Shown here: one piece after another, positions 37,752-49,663 of the stretch
Layout of the letters: each line of letters begins with the position of its first letter
Position numbering within the stretch: position 1 is the stretch's first letter
NCBI GenBank assembly: GCA_947179485.1
Contig: OX359245.1
Location: 229,001 to 293,000 of the forward strand
Direction of reading: 5' to 3'
From: Allacma fusca
Taxonomy: Eukaryota > Arthropoda > Collembola > Symphypleona > Sminthuridae
DNA length: 64,000 bases
Notes under the pieces: generated by a model
Told to the model about the DNA's origin: nothing
What the model saw: the letters and a program-made list of their open reading frames with translations, nothing else
Database searches by the model: none
Program-made: the position numbers and the translations under genes

Positions 37752-38439
37752 TCACACCCACGCTGCAACGGCATCCTGACGTGGGGTTACACAATTTTTG
37801 ACAATTTCAGGGACGTCCTCCTAATGAACAACAAATGCAATCATTTTATAGGCTTGCTATATATACATGTTCGGCAAACATAACCTGAATTACCTGAAAA
37901 ACGGGTGGTCTGATTATGTTGTCCAAGCCCAACAATGTTGATGTCTCCGTGAAATCATCGACATCGCTATCCGAAGTGGGTATGCATACTTTGTTTACGT
38001 CACGCGTGAAGTACTTCGCCAGTAGCGTTTTTCGCATTGGTATATACTTCAATGACTAAAATACACCTACGATGTCTCTACCTGAATATCGGTCTTACAG
38101 CAACAAAATTATACTCAATTTAAAATGCAGGCATATTGTAATGTTCACAAAATATTTTGTACCCAGTTTTGTGGTCGATATAAGCCGCGTCAACGTCTGT
38201 TAAGGTTACATCATATCTTGAACATATGGATCGAACTATCGTCAGTCTATCTTCCGCAGTTGGCAACGGTACAAACAGTTTATACCTAAATCGGCTTAGA
38301 AATGCATGATCTAAATGACGTAAGTAATTATTGAGTTTACATGGTGTTCCCAAAGGTACAGCTTTGTACATGAAATTATGCGTTACATTTTACCAACAGT
38401 TTCCGGAATGTTCGTCCCAGCTAGTACTACAAAGAAATT
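37752..38439 (-). CDS. AAA+ ATPase, C-terminal part only
   Basis: Four candidate exons on the minus strand: 38,439-38,394, 38,310 to about 38,160, 38,055-37,894 and 37,820-37,752. The first two join in phase across an 83-nt intron to give NFFVVLAGTNIPETVDHAFL and SRFRYKLFVPLP. This is the second region of homology of AAA proteins (hydrophobic strand, T-N, then L-x-R-F). Next come ...EDRLTIVRSICSRY... and LTDVDAAYIDHKTGY, typical of the small helical domain. The last two exons join in phase 0 (IIRPPVFQ|EDVPEIVK) and end at TGA, like the C-terminal helix of VPS4/katanin/Msp1-type ATPases. The join between exons 2 and 3 is unresolved. Walker A and B motifs are absent, because sequence beyond 38,480 is repeat background. 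So it is a 5'-truncated copy or lies behind a huge intron. A poly(A)-like AATAAA lies near 37,610 on this strand. Confidence 0.6.
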
Positions 38440-38479
38440 CTCCAGTTAACACCACTCGTTTTAACTAGCAGGTCATTCT

Positions 38480-40870
38480 TGAACGCCGGGTAAAAAAGGT
38501 ACAGGGTATTAAATATTGTCCTGGTATATTAAATATTAATAAGATGCTGAATGGTCATTAAAATTATTTTTACAGTTTAGAAATGTTTGAACATTCAACA
38601 GACTAGAGATTAAGCCCTGAAAAGCAGTGACTGAAGAAAAAAACTATTTTGTCGAAATGAATTACGAAAATTTGAAAATATGTTTGCTTCGACGCCACTA
38701 CATTTATTCGCCAAGATTTTTAGAACCTACATTATGGCGGTTTGTCATAAATTTCATATATTATTTGACGGCGATATCGAAATGCCAGGAAAATATGTTC
38801 TGTTATGAAAAAATTTCTCTGTAAATCCATCTTCAAGGAATGGCACTGGTCGGACGATTTTGGGAATAGGGAATGATTCTTTCCATTAAAAAACATTTCG
38901 GAACAAATATTTCCGGAAAATATCGAAGGGGTGGGTTTCCTTTTTTGCCAACGGGGATTTTCAAATACGAGACATTAAAAGTATTGCTGGAGGTTTTAAT
39001 TAAAATAAAATAAATTGATAGCCCGTAGGTATTTTTTAAATATTTCACATCCACGCCACACATGACATTCTATCCCTAAGTCCGAAGACCTTAATAGGGG
39101 AAGTTTTGCTCCAACATTAGCAACTAACACTGAAGTAAAACTCATTTAGAAAAAAATGTAGCCAACAGTAAAGGTTAAAGCAGACTTAAAGCATTAAAAT
39201 TAGAACGGCAAAATTAAGTCAGCTCATATTACTAATATGTGTGGGAATATTTACTCACAATGTTAAGTGTGGAAGTTAAAAGACTTGCAGAGCAGTATAA
39301 ACGTATTTTTGGACAGATAAAACCTAGTTAGGGCAACTTAAACATTTTTTAAATGTTTTTTTCACGGTATTTTGACTTTTTACCGAATGCAATTTCGGGA
39401 CATAAACCAAGTATTTTGCATAGCTCTGAAAATCAGTAGTTTTAAAACAGAATTTGTTTTGTCGGAATGAAATCAACAAAATTTAAGTCTTTTGATTTGA
39501 CCCCATTGTATCTGTTCTCCAGAATCTTAGTAATTTGCTTGAAAATCCGTAGTAAATTGTGCAAGATTACAGATGACTACGATATCGAAATTGGAGTAAG
39601 AGATGATTTATCAGTACATCCAGTGTTTACAGAGTACGGAGCAAAATATTTGCAGTTAATGGCTTTTATGTTATCTCAGGTTGCGAGGAATGCTACACCA
39701 TTTCAACAGTTTATGAAAAATATTAAAACCAATTAATCAGAATTCGTTTTTTGTAATTTTGGGAAAATCTGGAAATTCCTTTTATATATTTACAGGTACT
39801 TGCGGAAATGTAAACTTTCGATTGTGACGCTTTTTGAAATATTTTAACCACGGAACTTCGCTTTTTTAGAATAGTCTAAAAATCTTCTGAACCTCAATTG
39901 AAAATATTTTTCCTATGGGACCAAGTGAAGAGTCCAAAAGTTCCGTAGCCCAATTATGTTTTGACGAATTCACAATCATATCGGCCAAATCAATAGGATT
40001 TTTAATTAAGATTTTTTTAAATCCTTAGCGGAACGGAAAAAAATCTAAACAACAGTACACAGTTACTTCACATTTCCACGCTGCACAAAATATTTGTCTG
40101 TGTGCTTCAAACTGGAGAAATAAATATACACAATTGGCTGAGCCATTTACCCCAAAAATTTCACCTCAGGAGCTTCTATAGAAACACAGTTATTGAAAGA
40201 AAATAAGAGTAGTTAATTCGCTTACATAGCATTAATTATATGAAATGAACAATACATTGATGAAGACTTTTTATGAAAATTCCCAATGCAAGCAAAATAT
40301 TAGTTTTCAACAATTAGATGAACGATTTTGCGATGTTCTTTAATGGCAGGACGAGAAGTATAAAAATAGTGATTTGATATTGTATTTAAATATCCTAATG
40401 AATTTAGTGTCAAATTATCGAAAGAAATTGGCACTTTTTACCGAAGAAAAAAAACGCGATGTCAAATATGCGTTTGAAAAACGAAAATTTAAAACAATTA
40501 AAGATTTTGACGTCCCTCAATATAATTCTTAGTAGGAAATTGTTGTTGTTACTTTCAATTTTGCCAAGCGGATGATTTATGCCAAGTTCATACATCGATA
40601 TTCAAGAAGTGAAATTTCTTGAAAATGTAAAAGGAATTTAAAATGCAAGTTTTAATCTGGGATCGGGTCCCTCTCCTATAACAAATTGAGTAATATGTAA
40701 TTAAGCCATACAGTTTTCAAAGTGACATGGGACGACGACGGCGGCAAAAATGAAATAGTTGTACAACATAATTTGCTTTATAAATATTTACGGTTTACAC
40801 CGCGCTCAATATAACTCGTTTAAGACAAGAGAAGAAAGCCTAATGTTACAAAGTTTTGAGCGACGTTAAT
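38480..40870. repeat. Decayed ACGCC-box repeat background, segment 5
   Basis: No gene. 38,570-38,720 matches 14,385-14,510 (GAAATGTTTGAACATTCAA..., then GCTTCGACGCCACT). The box at 39,030-39,075 belongs to the ACATCCACGCCACAC class. 39,480-40,100 parallels 29,150-29,720 with the order of boxes preserved. A scrap of the CAGGGATTTT-word element lies at about 38,935-38,965. Confidence 0.55.
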
Positions 40871-40878
40871 GGTTTACA

Positions 40879-41785
40879 CATACTTGCAGCCGTTCAGTTC
40901 ATAAAGTGGTGAACTGAACTGAACTAGCTCTTATTTTCATTGTTTTTGAATGAACTTGAACGAACTAGTTGAATGCAAAATTATGATTGCATGAATTTGA
41001 ATTGAACTCAGCGGAGCTTATTATGAGTGTGAACGAACGTTCATCGTACGTTCAAGTAACACAAACTGAACTGAATTGAACTAAAGAGTCCAGGTTTGAA
41101 TATAAACTTTTATATTCGTGAACGCAACCCGAATATCAACTATAAATATAATTTGCATGACCATATATTTTATAGTTATAATCTCAAAAGCTAGAACGCT
41201 GGTTTTTGACTATTCATTTGAATGACGTTAAATTACAAATCAAAAAAATTGTTATTTACAAGCACGCTGGTTTCATATGTATTTAATAACGCATATTTGT
41301 CACATTTTGGGCGAAATCGTATGAATTAAAACACGCAATAATTGTAAGCATATTTACATGATTTATTAACTTGTTTACCAGAAAGCTCAAAATCAATACT
41401 TCTTTCAAAACTCCGGTGTTTTGAAAGCAGTAATTTAATCAGTCATTTAGCCAAAAATAGTTTTTTAGTCAAAGTTCAAAGTCAGTTATAAAAAACTAGT
41501 TGTCACTTAAATATACCATAAAATACTTTAACTACTTGGCTCGCTAATGACAGATAAAGCGAACTGAACTGAACGACCGAAAAGTATATAATGAATTGAA
41601 TTGAACTTTGAAAAAATACTGCAAGGGTGAACTGAACTGAACGTAACGACTGGAAAGTACGCAGTGAATTGAACTGAACTTCGACAGGCTTTGGACAACG
41701 GGAACTGAACTTAACTGAACGGCACGAAACATTTGGGGTTGTGAATGGAACTGAATTTGAACTTTGGACCAAAACTGCAAGTATG
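40879..41785. mobile_element. hAT-type non-autonomous element, GAACT-word ends
   Basis: The 907-bp element has ends CATACTTGCAG / CTGCAAGTATG. Flanks GGTTTACA (40,871-40,878) and GGTTTACG (41,786-41,793) are a 7/8 duplication. The arms iterate GAACT/AGTTC words: 40,895-41,110 and, in larger number, 41,560-41,765. The terminus resembles the 10,534 element (CATACCTG), so the two probably used related transposases despite unrelated words. The centre is AT-rich without coding sense. Confidence 0.8.
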
Positions 41786-41789
41786 GGTT

Positions 41790-42346
41790 TACGACATTTA
41801 CAAACGTTGATTCTGCGCAAATACGTAACTCATATTATGATTTCTCTGAGCAAATTTCCGACAAAATTTTGTTATGTTTTGTACAAATACCCATAAAATA
41901 AATTTCATATGCCAATTCGTGGGATAATACGAAATTAAGTCTCACATACGAAAGATTTAATATAGTCCCTGTATGTATGCTAGATACGCCAAAGCATTCA
42001 GTTGCTACAGAACGTTTTTAAAATGAGTTGAAAATTAATTCCTTAAAAGATTTCTTAATTAAATTTCGCTTTTAAATTCTATTTATCAAATTCCAAATCA
42101 TTCAAAAAATTATATAATTTATCTATCTAGTGTTTTACATATCACTGGATCTGAAAACTATAGAAAATAATATGTATTCCTGCAGGCATTTCGGAACGTC
42201 CAAAAAAGTGGGGGGACAACATTTTAAAATTAGTTTTCGTTACTTTGCCACATTCAAACGTATGTATGTACATATGTACATATAGGGTTACACATTATTT
42301 TTCGTTAGTTGGCTCATATAAGCATGCAAAATATAGAACTTTTAAT
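41790..42346. repeat. Background block copy, then unassigned AT-rich flank
   Basis: 41,850-42,040 is a diverged fifth copy of the 8640-type block (AAATTCATATGCC..., then AATAGTCCCTGTATGTATGC and GAACG). From 42,045 to the transposon at 42,349 there is AT-rich sequence with a TATGTACATATGTACATA run near 42,265 and no gene. Confidence 0.5.
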
Positions 42347-42628
42347 TAAGGGAGTGTTCATTAATGATGTCATTGTTTTCTTTGAATTTTGAGACCCAGT
42401 GACCCCTCTGTCACTGTTTGTCATCTTATAATGCAGCGACCCACCCACTCCCAGTAATAGTGACCGTCATCACATAGAAATCATTGCGTCTCTAAAGGCA
42501 ATAAATGATTTATTGATGCTAATAACAAAATTTGGATTTCGATTTTTTTTATTCCTTCGACAGCACTCCCTTTGAAATTTTACATTTCCACCACAAGTGT
42601 GGGTTTCTGCAATCAATTATCATTATTC

Positions 42629-45600
42629 TTAATCACTATTTTTGTGACATTCAACAAATAAAGATTCCCACCATGCTTCGATACTATCAACAATAATTAT
42701 TTCATCATTCCCTATTGGTTCCGCTTCAGATAAAATTTCGGCTGCTTCAATAACCACATTGTAAGATTTTGAAATATTTGTATGAATTTTCTTGTGGTCT
42801 TTCAAAGAGGCCTGTGATACAAAATACAATCCACACTCAGAACATGTTCGCTGGCTTAACTTTTGTCGAACATTTGGACAGTTGTAATCATTAGGTATAA
42901 TCGCAGGTGCACTTGGGGGAATAATATTTCTGAGACCTAATTGCTTCCAAAGGTCAAAGAATTTTCCAGTGGTTGAATCCGGAGAAGCACAGTGGATACC
43001 GGCTGAATCGCGGAAGTACATGGCAGGTGGTGGTAAGAATCCATTAGGCAATACTTCATGAATGTTGGTGCGTGGAGTTTTGCAACAATTGGTATTCACA
43101 CATTTTATAATTTGAATATGATACTGGGATTGTCTGACATGGATAGCTTTCCACTGTTAGGATACCTTGATCTTGAATGCAGTAGTTGGAGCACTGCGAT
43201 CTGTAGTAGTAACCAATATGTTGGTGGCAGTACCCGACATTACGTCTGCATTTTCAAGTGCTGACGGCGCATCTTCTATATCGTTTACAGCGATTATGCT
43301 GTCAATTTCGGTTGGTGTTTGGTGTAAATCTAGAAGAACTTCACTTCCGGGTGGCAAAATATAATTAGCAATTACTTTGTATCCGTCAATGACCATTCCA
43401 TTCCATAGTTCACTTAGAACATTCCCTGCTCTTCCAAAATTACGGATTTCAAGATTCTGGTTATTTAAATGATTACCATAGTAATTGTAAGGTAATACGA
43501 CCTCACTTAACCGCTTCGATAACGGAGCCATTCTGCGTTCAACTGGATTGTATGCTGAGTGGTGGGGGGTGTTTGCACCAATAAATAATGCATCGAGGTC
43601 AAATTCATCAAAATTCGATATGGCTTCGTCCAGAGTTTTTCGATGATGTGGACTCTGGTCTGGGCCATTATCAACGAAGAAAATCATTATCGGTTTAATG
43701 ACGCCATTGATCTTGCAACATTTTTCAAATTCCATAAGATGAACGACTGTATGTAAATCGACGGTGTGAGATTTGGCGGTGCTCAAATCGTGTTTTCCTG
43801 AGCGTATAGCGATGTACGTTGGGCCTGAATAACTTATTTTGTCCTCCTTAAAGTCAAGTCCGGCATATACACTGGGAATTAGCTTGTGCCTTGTTGCCAC
43901 ACACCAGTCATGATCGGACATTCGTATTTCGTAAGAAACTGTCATGACCAAAGGTGTTTGCAGTTTTGCTGCCGTCTTTCCAATATCGACTTTGGTTTTA
44001 TCATCCATGCTTATAACGGCAACATTTGCTCCCCCCATTAATTCTCCCACGTCCTTTAAGTGACCAATTTGAGCCGCAGCAAACCATTCGTCCTCGTGAT
44101 GTTTTCGCAATGTATTTTGAGCTTTTACCAATCGGACAGGAACGGTTTTTACATGCTTTTGTCCTTCGTGAGAAGATGCACGCTTTAGGAGCAATCGTAA
44201 ATACAAACCGGATCTACTGAGCGTAAATCCTGAAATAAATATGGTTATAAATACGTTTGAATGTGTGGTCAGGTGACAGTACCATAGTTCCGTGGTATCG
44301 TATCAAAATTTGACCGAATTGTTTTAAAAGTTTTAAAACACGAGATCAAATTGTTTGCTAGTAGGTATGAATGGTCAGCAAATAGCCATACGGAATCGAA
44401 GATTGGTATCAAAAAACAAAAACGCCTGATAAAAAACTGGTAAAAGTCATTTGTGCTATAAAATCAGCAAGATTTGATACCTTTTTAAACCCAACCAGTC
44501 CGGGTTGGGTGGACCCTGTCTCAACGTATACATATAATTTACGCTATTTCGAATTTCCGATGGTCGAATTGTTTTTAAGACACATTGAAGTGAACGTAGC
44601 AAAAATAGTACTTATTGTTACAGTTACTTATAATCAGTGCTTGGACTGGGTACCGAAACCGTGTACCCGTACCCATACCCGTACCCGAATATCGGGTACT
44701 ACAAAATGCTGTACCTATACCCGTACCCATTCCCGAGTACCCGGGTAAATTATTTCAGCACCCGTACCCGTACCTGAAAATACAATGTAGTACTTGTACC
44801 CACAATTTACCCGTACCCGTAATGTACCCAAAACCTGTACCCGTACCCGAGTATCTATCGTGTGTACCCGGGTATTACTCGGGTACTGGAAGTTAGGGCG
44901 ATTTAATATCCCCGACGACATTAGCCTGTCCAGCTGAAAAATTTTAATTTGTCAATTTTTTGACCTCCATCAAAAGTGTCCGGGATTTTGGGAATTTTTC
45001 CTAGGCGTTAAAGACATCCTATTTAAATTTTTTGCAAAAAATATTTAAGGCAATTTGTGGTTTTTTAATAAACACTGACGAAATTCAAATCCTACAACCC
45101 CAAAATAATAACTTGCTGAATTAAATGAAATGTGTTCTCGCCAATTGGAATTGGGACGGATTCTTTAATACTAAACTCTCCATAACTTGCTTTTCAACTT
45201 GGAGAACAAGAAACATTTTTTTCCCGGCTAATCGTTTACGGCTAATCGAACACTGTGTATAGAAAATGTTATACGGAAAAATTGAGTTGATCATAATTTT
45301 TCCAAGTCAAATATTGCGGTTTCAGGAAATAAATGTGGGAGGCAATATTGAATATTCATTTTATATTACAGCTTTATAAAACAAACATTCGTAAACAGCC
45401 TCTCACATTTATGAAGAACGAGACAGAGATTTTCGGAAAATGCAGGCAAATTTTGCCTGCATTTTTCGAAAATCTCCGTCTAGGACTAAAATGAACCCCA
45501 TTGAAGTTTAGAACGCCAAGTTCAGATGTCTGTAAAGTTCTTTTACCATCAAAATTATCAAGATTAATCAAAGGGACTGAAATATAAATATTGCGTGCAA

Positions 45601-47632
45601 GGAATGATATTTTTCATTCTAAAATGTTATAAATATTCACCTCAATAAATACTCAGTGTCATAACTACCCAGAATTGAAAATGCTCAAATTGCCTGCATA
45701 AAATCCTTTCCGTTTTCAAATGCGCAACCCTGGGTACTTGTAACGTTAAGAAATGGATCTGCTAATAAATGTATATTTATTCCGACCTTATAACGTAATA
45801 CGTCTTCAAATAATTGTAATGTTACGCTCCCAATGAAGCTAATTAAATTGAATCATCCCAAGAACCTCCACCTTGAAATTCTTCGTTGATGAGCTTCACT
45901 ATTTAAGTCGTTAAACAGATTATTTCACTGACTCTACGCTCTATTTCTTTATTAGATTCCTTGGATGAATTATTAGAAGCGTTAGATTGCAACTACCACA
46001 TAATCATAAATGAGACGAAGCCACTTGGATCTATCAATAACGCAAGTATCAGTATACTACGAAATAAGCAACTCCACGGTTGGTAGGTCTTATTGTTAGC
46101 CATAGTAATCCATCCCATCAGGAATCCTTGAAGTACCCAAAAATACTCGGGTACAGCACCCACGGGTACATGCATTTTACATAGTAATACCCGTACCCAT
46201 TGGGTACTACCCGAATGCCACTGAGTGAGTACCCATACCTGTACCCGTAGCTGTACCCACTTTATTGCCTAAAATCAAGAGTACCCGGGTAGTGCCCGCG
46301 TACTTGCGAGTACGCAACTTCTGTACCCGGGTAGTACCCATACCTGTACCCGCGCCCATTTACCCGAGTATTACCCGTACCCAGTCCGAGCACTGCTTAT
46401 AATTAACTTTCCTGTCCTTTATCCCTGCTATTTATATTACAGTAAATTGGAGACTGGAATGGAAAGTGGAATTTTTGCAGCACAAATGAGACTTTCCCCC
46501 CATGCATCATGTTTTGGCATCACCACCCAATGTTCGGCACCTTGAAGCTATTTTCTGAACATTCAAACCGCAATAGCAAAAATATTCAAACAAAAAGGTC
46601 GGTCATCGTTGAACTATGGACAGTACCTGTATATTGTGTATAAGTGAATTAAATTCCTATACCTTGTCTTTGTAACTCGGTTTGTAGAGAAGATAAATTC
46701 TGACAAGTCCGTAGTGTTTCGGTTCGGCGCTTCTCATCTGCAGAGGCGTCTGTAGAAACAATTTGAATTATTGCTTCCAGCAATCCTGGTTGTGTTTCCT
46801 CAAGCCTCGGTCTCCCTTGCTTCTCTTTATTACAACTTCGGAGTTTCTCAACAATTTCTGGATTTTCGTTAATTAAACTTTCTATCTGTTTTCTTCTTTT
46901 GACGTAGTTTTTGCTGGCACTTTTGATTTTTTCGTAGCTTTCGAACGTTCTTACGAAGCTGTTCTTTTCTGTTCCGAAGATATTTTATTCGCTTTTGCTG
47001 AAAATTATTAATTCCAACGCGTGACTTCAGCTTACACAATAACGAAAATTCATTCGAGACTTTACGATACTCATCTTTAAGTTGATTTTGCTTAGGAGTA
47101 GCAGCGGTTGGTTGACTTGATTCCTCCGTCTCAATGGTAATTTCCTCTAAAAGTTGATTACACTGTTGTTCAAAAATTTGTTCATTAGGAGGACATGCCA
47201 TTTCCATTGGAGTAACAACATCCTTGTTCAACTGCTTGCTTTGACTGGGTCCTTTGTTTCGTCAAAAGGCTTCCAGAATAGGATTTCTTGATTTATTTGT
47301 GTCAATAATAGCGTTTAGTTCCTGTATCTTCATATCAATTTCCTCACTGCTAATTTTATTTTCCTTCCAAAACTTTGCACACTGTTCATCGGCAAGTTTA
47401 CCTGCATTCAGAAAGATTCATGTTATTTCAGTTTGTAATTTGAATCTTTTTGATCAATCATCATTGTACTCGGTAGACCTAAATGTTTGGGAAAACTCAC
47501 CTGTGGAACATATCCTTGATTCCTTCCATAGTATTCGCAAGATTGGCCACTTGTGGCCATTGGACTGTGTCTTGGTTGGTGTCATGAGTCTTAAAATCGT
47601 CTCGAACTCGTATAATAAAACTGGTTTTGATT
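42629..47632 (-). pseudogene. C2H2 zinc-finger / DDE transposase-like protein, disrupted
   Basis: Minus-strand exons: about 47,632-47,501, 47,401-46,663 and 44,229-42,629. The second and third join in phase (CAAG|GATTTACG), removing an intron that contains the hAT insertion. The order is: Lys-rich coiled stretch (RKEQLRKNVRKLRKNQK); RPRLEETQPGLLEAI; SRSGLYLRLLLKR; SMDDKTKVDIG; SYSGPTYIAIRSGKHD; FVDNGPDQSP; NPVERRMAPLS; and a classic C2H2 finger (CSECG...H..KIH) near the C-terminus. The acidic residues in the DDK, DNGPD and ERR motifs are candidate DDE catalytic residues. From memory the same arrangement occurs in multi-copy invertebrate proteins. Breaks: in-frame TGA at 47,262-47,264, a one-base frameshift near 46,881-46,900, and TAA at 43,157-43,159 (the frame then continues to the finger). 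The frame of the first exon is ambiguous. The family link is inference; motifs and breaks are seen. Confidence 0.7.
44635..46395. mobile_element. hAT-type element, GTACCC-word ends, nested in the transposon
   Basis: The 1761-bp element has ends CAGTGCTTGGACTGGGTAC and the complement of CAGTGCTCGGACTGGGTAC. The 8-bp duplication CTTATAAT (44,627-44,634 and 46,396-46,403) is perfect. Arms of GTACCC words occupy 44,650-44,890 and 46,130-46,385. The centre (44,900-46,130) is AT-rich without recognisable coding. A CAGGGTTGCGCA-like terminus in complement at about 45,723-45,734 hints at another nested hAT end. The insertion lies in an intron of the C2H2/DDE gene. Confidence 0.9.
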
Positions 47633-48249
47633 CTAAAATGCTGCCTATCAGGTTTTGTGCAATCGTAAGATAAACTGGCTTTTCACCACATGCAAAACGT
47701 AAAACATAAATCTATTTTGACGTTTCGGAATGTCTAGAAAAGGTATTTCCATGCTCCATTTCCACATGGCTCCGTTTATGCATAGCAACATGCAGATTTC
47801 GATTCAATCTCAGTGTTTACTTGCGCACATTACTTGTGTTTTATACTAGATGGTTCCAGCTGTGGTCTCGGAAATCTGGGAGTGCTTGCGGATTTTAAAT
47901 TATGTTTTGGCAATGACGGTCATCATTAGCCGCAGTGATGCATACATACATGTCATTACATGTCATATTTTTCATGTTTGACTGACCGACCCCATAAATG
48001 ACATCATTAATGAACACTCCCTTATGTTCCAATTTTTAAAAAAGCATGTTTTCCTTCTTGTGTTGTTCCCAAATATTTTACATGTCTCACAACATAGAGC
48101 ATACATATATTCGAGTTTGTACATATCAGTTTCGCATTGTATTTCAGTGTAACTCAATTCTGTCGTTACGTTAACTCCCGTAAAAAAAATTCTGTAACTT
48201 TACCACTATTTAGGACATGTTTCCGCGTTGATAATCTTTCCCCTTATTT

Positions 48250-48650
48250 GAATCAGTTTTCATTTCCTCTTAATGTAATTGAGTTTTCTCGGTACATAGT
48301 AGTTGATTCCACAGATGATGCTAATCTTAATTGTGCTAATAATCTTACTTTATTCAAAGAGAAATTGGACATTAAGTACCCCGGGTTTAGTGTAATTACT
48401 TCTAAGTAGCTACTTATATTGTTGGTTCTACTGTGATGTAATTTTTTTTCTAGATCATTCATATAAGAATTCATCCGTTCTGCCTCCAATATTTGACTTG
48501 TATTTACTTTTACCCAATCGTGGGATAACAGCTTCCAGTTGAAATTTAAACCTAGTGATTGTATCGATTCTCTTATCCTAGTTGCCCAGTTCCATGCAGG
48601 TCGGAATGTAGTTCCCTCTTCTATACTTATAAGTTTATTAAGTACTACAA
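48250..48650 (-). pseudogene. LINE reverse-transcriptase C-terminal relic
   Basis: On the minus strand, frames with several breaks give NWATRIRESIQSLGLNFNW, then EAERMNSYMNDLEKKL and FSLNKVRLLAQLRLA. This order (NWA..IR..L...G..., then an ...AQLRL... motif just before the usual CxxC end) is familiar from the tail of insect non-LTR retrotransposon ORF2 proteins. The terminal Cys motif is lost. The stretch between the transposon end and here, and from 48,650 to 48,830, shows nothing else. Confidence 0.5.
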
Positions 48651-48829
48651 ATGGTATAACTATTAAGTATTTGAATTATGTACACCAGTGCTAATTTTAA
48701 GATTGTACAGTTTATTTGACACCTTCCTGCTTCTATTCTTATTGATAAATTTGAGCCTCTCGTTTGAACTCCAAGCACTCTGCAAAAGAAGGTGATCTGA
48801 ATTGTTTCAATCTCATTTTCCTATCCAAA

Positions 48830-49655
48830 CGTACATACTCTTAGTGCATTGGGAAAATTTAAAAATGAATTCTTATACAATTTAAACTTATAAACCACAC
48901 TTTTGAAAACATTTTTCCAGTAAAATTTTGGAGATAATGCGGAGTTCAATTACAGTCGAAAAAGGAAATAAGTACTGAAACAGCAGAAATCGGGGGAAAG
49001 TGAGATAGTGAGAGAAAAATAGAGAATTAAAAAAAAGAAAGAAACAATTATTGTTAGTTTTTACTAAATTTTCAATTCAACTCCGGTTTATTTTGAAGCG
49101 TCAAAGTAAGTTTTAGAAAATCAATAAATTGACATTTTAAAATACTTTTAAATCGACGCCGTTGAATCTATTCACGAGGCGCTTTCAGTAAAAGCCTTAT
49201 GTAGTTAATAAATCTTTGCGTGGATTTGACGACGGCGAAATTGAAGGGGAAAATTATATCAGTAAATCCAACGTCTAGGGATTACGTATAAATATTTACA
49301 ATTAATAATACTTTAGTCATCTCAGTTTCCGAAGGATGCTACTATAGCTATACTTGATTTAAAAAATGTAAACAAAACATCGATTTGGGTCAAAATCTTG
49401 AAGATTCCCAACATAGGGTTGTAAGTATTTTTCGAAGTTCTCTAAATTATTTTAAGGTTCGAATAGACCATTATCCCTGACACGTAAAATACAAGTACTA
49501 ATAGAAGTTACTTCTCGAAAATCAACAGAGCTATACGTATTTTTAGGCCTCAAACTGTTCATTACATATTGTTAGTACCTTAAATTTTTCTGGTATTTAA
49601 AGTATATTAAAATATTGGAAGTACAGACGGACGTTGTGCTTGTAGCATTTTATCA
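48830..49655. repeat. Decayed ACGCC-box repeat background, segment 6
   Basis: No gene. It includes AAATCGACGCCGTTGAATCT at about 49,148 and CATCTCAGTTTCCGAAGGAT at about 49,317, the latter recurring at about 13,140. The sequence just left of the next hAT element (GTGCTTGTAGCATTTTATCA) matches 27,668-27,690. Confidence 0.5.
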
Positions 49656-49663
49656 GACTGAAG

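Larger units (their letters stand above)
42349..48022. mobile_element. DNA transposon carrying a C2H2/DDE transposase-like gene
   Basis: A perfect 26-bp inverted repeat, beginning AGGGAGTGTTCATTAATGAT and ending in GTCATT, bounds 42,349-42,374 and 47,997-48,022. TA lies directly outside on both sides (a TTAW reading of the duplication is also possible). Between the ends is a single minus-strand gene with introns, plus a later hAT insertion (44,635-46,395). Without that insertion the element is about 3.9 kb. Terminal repeats, a target duplication and one transposase-like gene make this a formerly autonomous DNA transposon. I cannot assign the superfamily; a TA duplication suggests IS630/Tc1-like or another TA-specific group. 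Confidence 0.8.

Noticed and set aside
44900-46130. Hidden transposase in the centre of the GTACCC hAT element
   Set aside because: I looked for SSxERVF or BED-finger motifs on both strands and found none; only short frames remain.
47254-47673. Plus-strand frame of 139 codons
   Set aside because: It is antisense to the coding exons of the C2H2/DDE gene, whose minus-strand frame has clear family motifs and splice sites.
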